NCBI GenBank assembly: GCA_947037995.1
Contig: CAMQUV010000025.1
Span: 1-9,198, forward strand
From: an uncultured Rikenellaceae bacterium
Lineage (GTDB): Bacteria; Bacteroidota; Bacteroidia; Bacteroidales; Rikenellaceae
Direction of reading: 5' to 3'
Length of the DNA: 9,198 nt
The notes below the pieces were generated by a model. It did not search any database. It saw only the letters and a list, made by a program, of their open reading frames with translations, and was not told where the DNA came from. Positions 7,816 to 9,198 of the stretch are shown piece by piece. The stretch's first letter is position 1. Every line of letters starts with the position of its first letter. The translations under genes and the position numbers were made by a program.

Positions 7816-9198
7816 CTATTTTATATTATTAAACAATTTCTCATACACCCCATTAACACACACCGTTAACTCTTGATTATCAGCAATTTTACGCAATGTC
7901 ACAGCCACTTTAGACTGCGATGGTAAATTAATTTCTTTCGAAAACTCATACTTCAGCGCATCTTTTCGATACACCTTGCTCGTCACAACAACATTCGTCA
8001 TAGCAGCTCCCGTATTATTAGTGATTTCGATAATTCCTTTTTTCCTATCGACCAATTCAATCAACACTTCCGGCAAAGTCTTCGCAAACTTAGCCTTCAA
8101 CTCATCAATAGTTGCCACTCCTGCCTGACTGTAAAACGCCCCTTGAACAACAGGCGAAGCAAAAAAGTCACCTTCAAATTCAAGACGTGCTGGTACGAAA
8201 GGCACTAAATTAGAGCCCGATTGCAACGTCTTATCAATAGGATAAATCGGCATAAACAACTCCGAATTCCACTCTTTACCCGCTCCATCATAAACAATAG
8301 GTCGAGAATCATCCGTCTTTTTAGCAGCCAAATGTGCCGCATACATATTGTATCCATTTCCAGCGTTTCCACCCATCGACCACGCAATAATAGATGGTTG
8401 AGCCTTCCCTCGCAGAATAGTATTCACTACCCTACCCGTAAAAATATCTTCCCACGCAGGCACGTTAGCCAACGTTCCACCCTTAAACAATTTCTTAGAT
8501 TTCGTCCCAGTATTCAAATTCGCCGTTTCAACAACATAAATACCCACCTCATTACAAAGTGCATAAAATTCAGATTTCAACGGAAACGGAGTTCTAATAG
8601 CATTAAATCCAATATCTTTCAACTCTCTGAGTCTTTGTTCCAGTACCGAATATGGCGTGTGCACGTCAATAAGTTCTGCGAGCACATCAGCGTTAATACC
8701 CCTTAGAACCTCAGCTTGTCCATTAATCAGAAGCATATCTCCAATAATTTCCACTTTTCTGAATCCCACAGGAGCCTCAAAAAACTCGGTAAATCTACCC
8801 TCTCTCTGCACTCTAAACTTCACAGTATAAAGGTTAGGATTATTCGCACTCCATTTCTGAACACTATCAATAGAGGCTGTAAATCGCACCGTATCTTGTT
8901 TGTACATCCCCAGCGAAATATCTTTAAATTCTTGGTTGACCAAATTGCCTTGGGGGTCAAATAAATCGTAATAAACCGTGACCGTATGTTCGTTAATCAG
9001 TTCAGTTTTAATGAGTAGCGCTATCTCCAAAAGCGAGTTAGTGAAGGTTGGTTCAAAATTAATTTTCGTCAATATGTCTTTCACCCTAATTTTGGGTTGC
9101 ACGAAAAGGTACAATTTGGGTTCAACGTTAAGTTGTGTTGGTGCCTCGATTTGATTCGCCACGTGCACGTTTTCAGTAACGAGCTTCGACTCGTTACT
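7816..9198 (-). CDS. GH2-like (beta-galactosidase family) protein, C-terminal part, catalytic residues lost; 5' end outside the window
   Basis: The frame is open to the last base, giving at least 460 residues; a GTG at 9166-9168 is in frame, but coding-like sequence continues past it, so the true start lies outside. Numbering from that GTG: residues about 30-138 match the immunoglobulin-like domain of GH2, ending in the family signature NPNLYTV (110-116) and VGFRKVEI (134-141). Then a (beta/alpha)8 barrel begins with LLINGQ..VLRGIN (146-159), KDIGFNAIR (184-192), FYALCNEVGIYVVETAN (201-217), PSIIAWS (258-264) and RPIVYDG (289-295). The usual active-site blocks are altered: RGVNRHEHH has become RGINADVLA, SHYP is TPFP, ANIETHG is ANLNTGT, and the acid/base GNE is GGN (266-268). 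The barrel is shorter than in LacZ, and after it only one more beta domain (about 366-450) follows. I infer a catalytically dead member. It lies 7 bp upstream of plsC and probably shares its transcript. Confidence 0.8.
   Translation of the reverse strand, partial: SNESKLVTENVHVANQIEAPTQLNVEPKLYLFVQPKIRVKDILTKINFEPTFTNSLLEIALLIKTELINEHTVTVYYDLFDPQGNLVNQEFKDISLGMYKQDTVRFTASIDSVQKWSANNPNLYTVKFRVQREGRFTEFFEAPVGFRKVEIIGDMLLINGQAEVLRGINADVLAELIDVHTPYSVLEQRLRELKDIGFNAIRTPFPLKSEFYALCNEVGIYVVETANLNTGTKSKKLFKGGTLANVPAWEDIFTGRVVNTILRGKAQPSIIAWSMGGNAGNGYNMYAAHLAAKKTDDSRPIVYDGAGKEWNSELFMPIYPIDKTLQSGSNLVPFVPARLEFEGDFFASPVVQGAFYSQAGVATIDELKAKFAKTLPEVLIELVDRKKGIIEITNNTGAAMTNVVVTSKVYRKDALKYEFSKEINLPSQSKVAVTLRKIADNQELTVCVNGVYEKLFNNIK
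9175..9198. repeat. Perfect inverted repeat at the window edge (9-bp arms, 6-bp spacer)
   Basis: Arm 9175-9183 (AGTAACGAG) is the exact reverse complement of 9190-9198, with CTTCGA between them. The second arm ends on the last base of the window, inside the open frame of the GH2-like gene (codons Ser-Asn-Glu-Ser-Lys-Leu-Val-Thr on the minus strand). As transcribed it could form a hairpin, but there is no T-run, so it is not a terminator. A foldback repeat at a sequence end may be a site where an assembly stopped, or a real palindrome that continues outside. Confidence 0.5.

Noticed and set aside
9166..9168. GTG as the true start of the GH2-like gene
   Set aside because: The frame continues without a stop to the window edge and the family needs an N-terminal sugar-binding domain upstream, so this is an internal valine.
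1..9198. CRISPR arrays, insertion sequences, tRNA genes or phage genes
   Set aside because: No repeat-spacer pattern, transposase motif, tRNA cloverleaf or phage-like protein was seen on either strand.

Overview
The window looks like chromosomal DNA from a member of the Bacteroidetes, most likely Bacteroidales. The evidence is the Bacteroidetes-style topoisomerase IV pair (a ParC with a YHPHGDASIGD block and no GyrA box), AT-rich spacers without Shine-Dalgarno sequences, and the gene families present. The exact lineage cannot be fixed from sequence alone. It may be a whole contig or a contig end: the last 24 bases are a perfect inverted repeat lying inside an open reading frame.

Layout. Every credible gene lies on the minus strand, so transcription runs from the right edge to the left. 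In order of transcription: (1) the 3' part of a glycoside hydrolase family 2 (GH2)-like protein, open at the right edge; (2) a PlsC-type acyltransferase; (3) parE and (4) parC, the two subunits of topoisomerase IV; (5) aroK, shikimate kinase; (6) an exported DUF3298-like protein; (7) a small DUF454/YbaN membrane protein; (8) a hot-dog-fold acyl-CoA thioesterase. Gaps are at most 18 bp and several genes overlap (16, 1 and 4 bp), which points to one tightly packed operon. No promoter is visible, so it probably starts beyond the right edge. Left of the last gene (1-199) there is no convincing gene. Instead there is a GC-rich, strongly self-complementary stretch that could encode a structured RNA.

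How the genes fit together. ParE and ParC form the ATP-driven decatenase that separates daughter chromosomes. AroK makes shikimate-3-phosphate for aromatic amino acids. PlsC and the thioesterase both act on acyl chains, and the DUF454 and DUF3298-like products are membrane and envelope proteins. The operon therefore mixes chromosome segregation with envelope and precursor supply.

Most notable points: the GH2-like protein has lost the residues used for catalysis and metal binding in LacZ and lacks the C-terminal domains, so it looks like a pseudo-enzyme; ParC ends in an acidic, probably disordered tail whose last five residues resemble a sliding-clamp-binding peptide; and the left edge holds a possible pseudoknotted RNA that I cannot assign to a known family.
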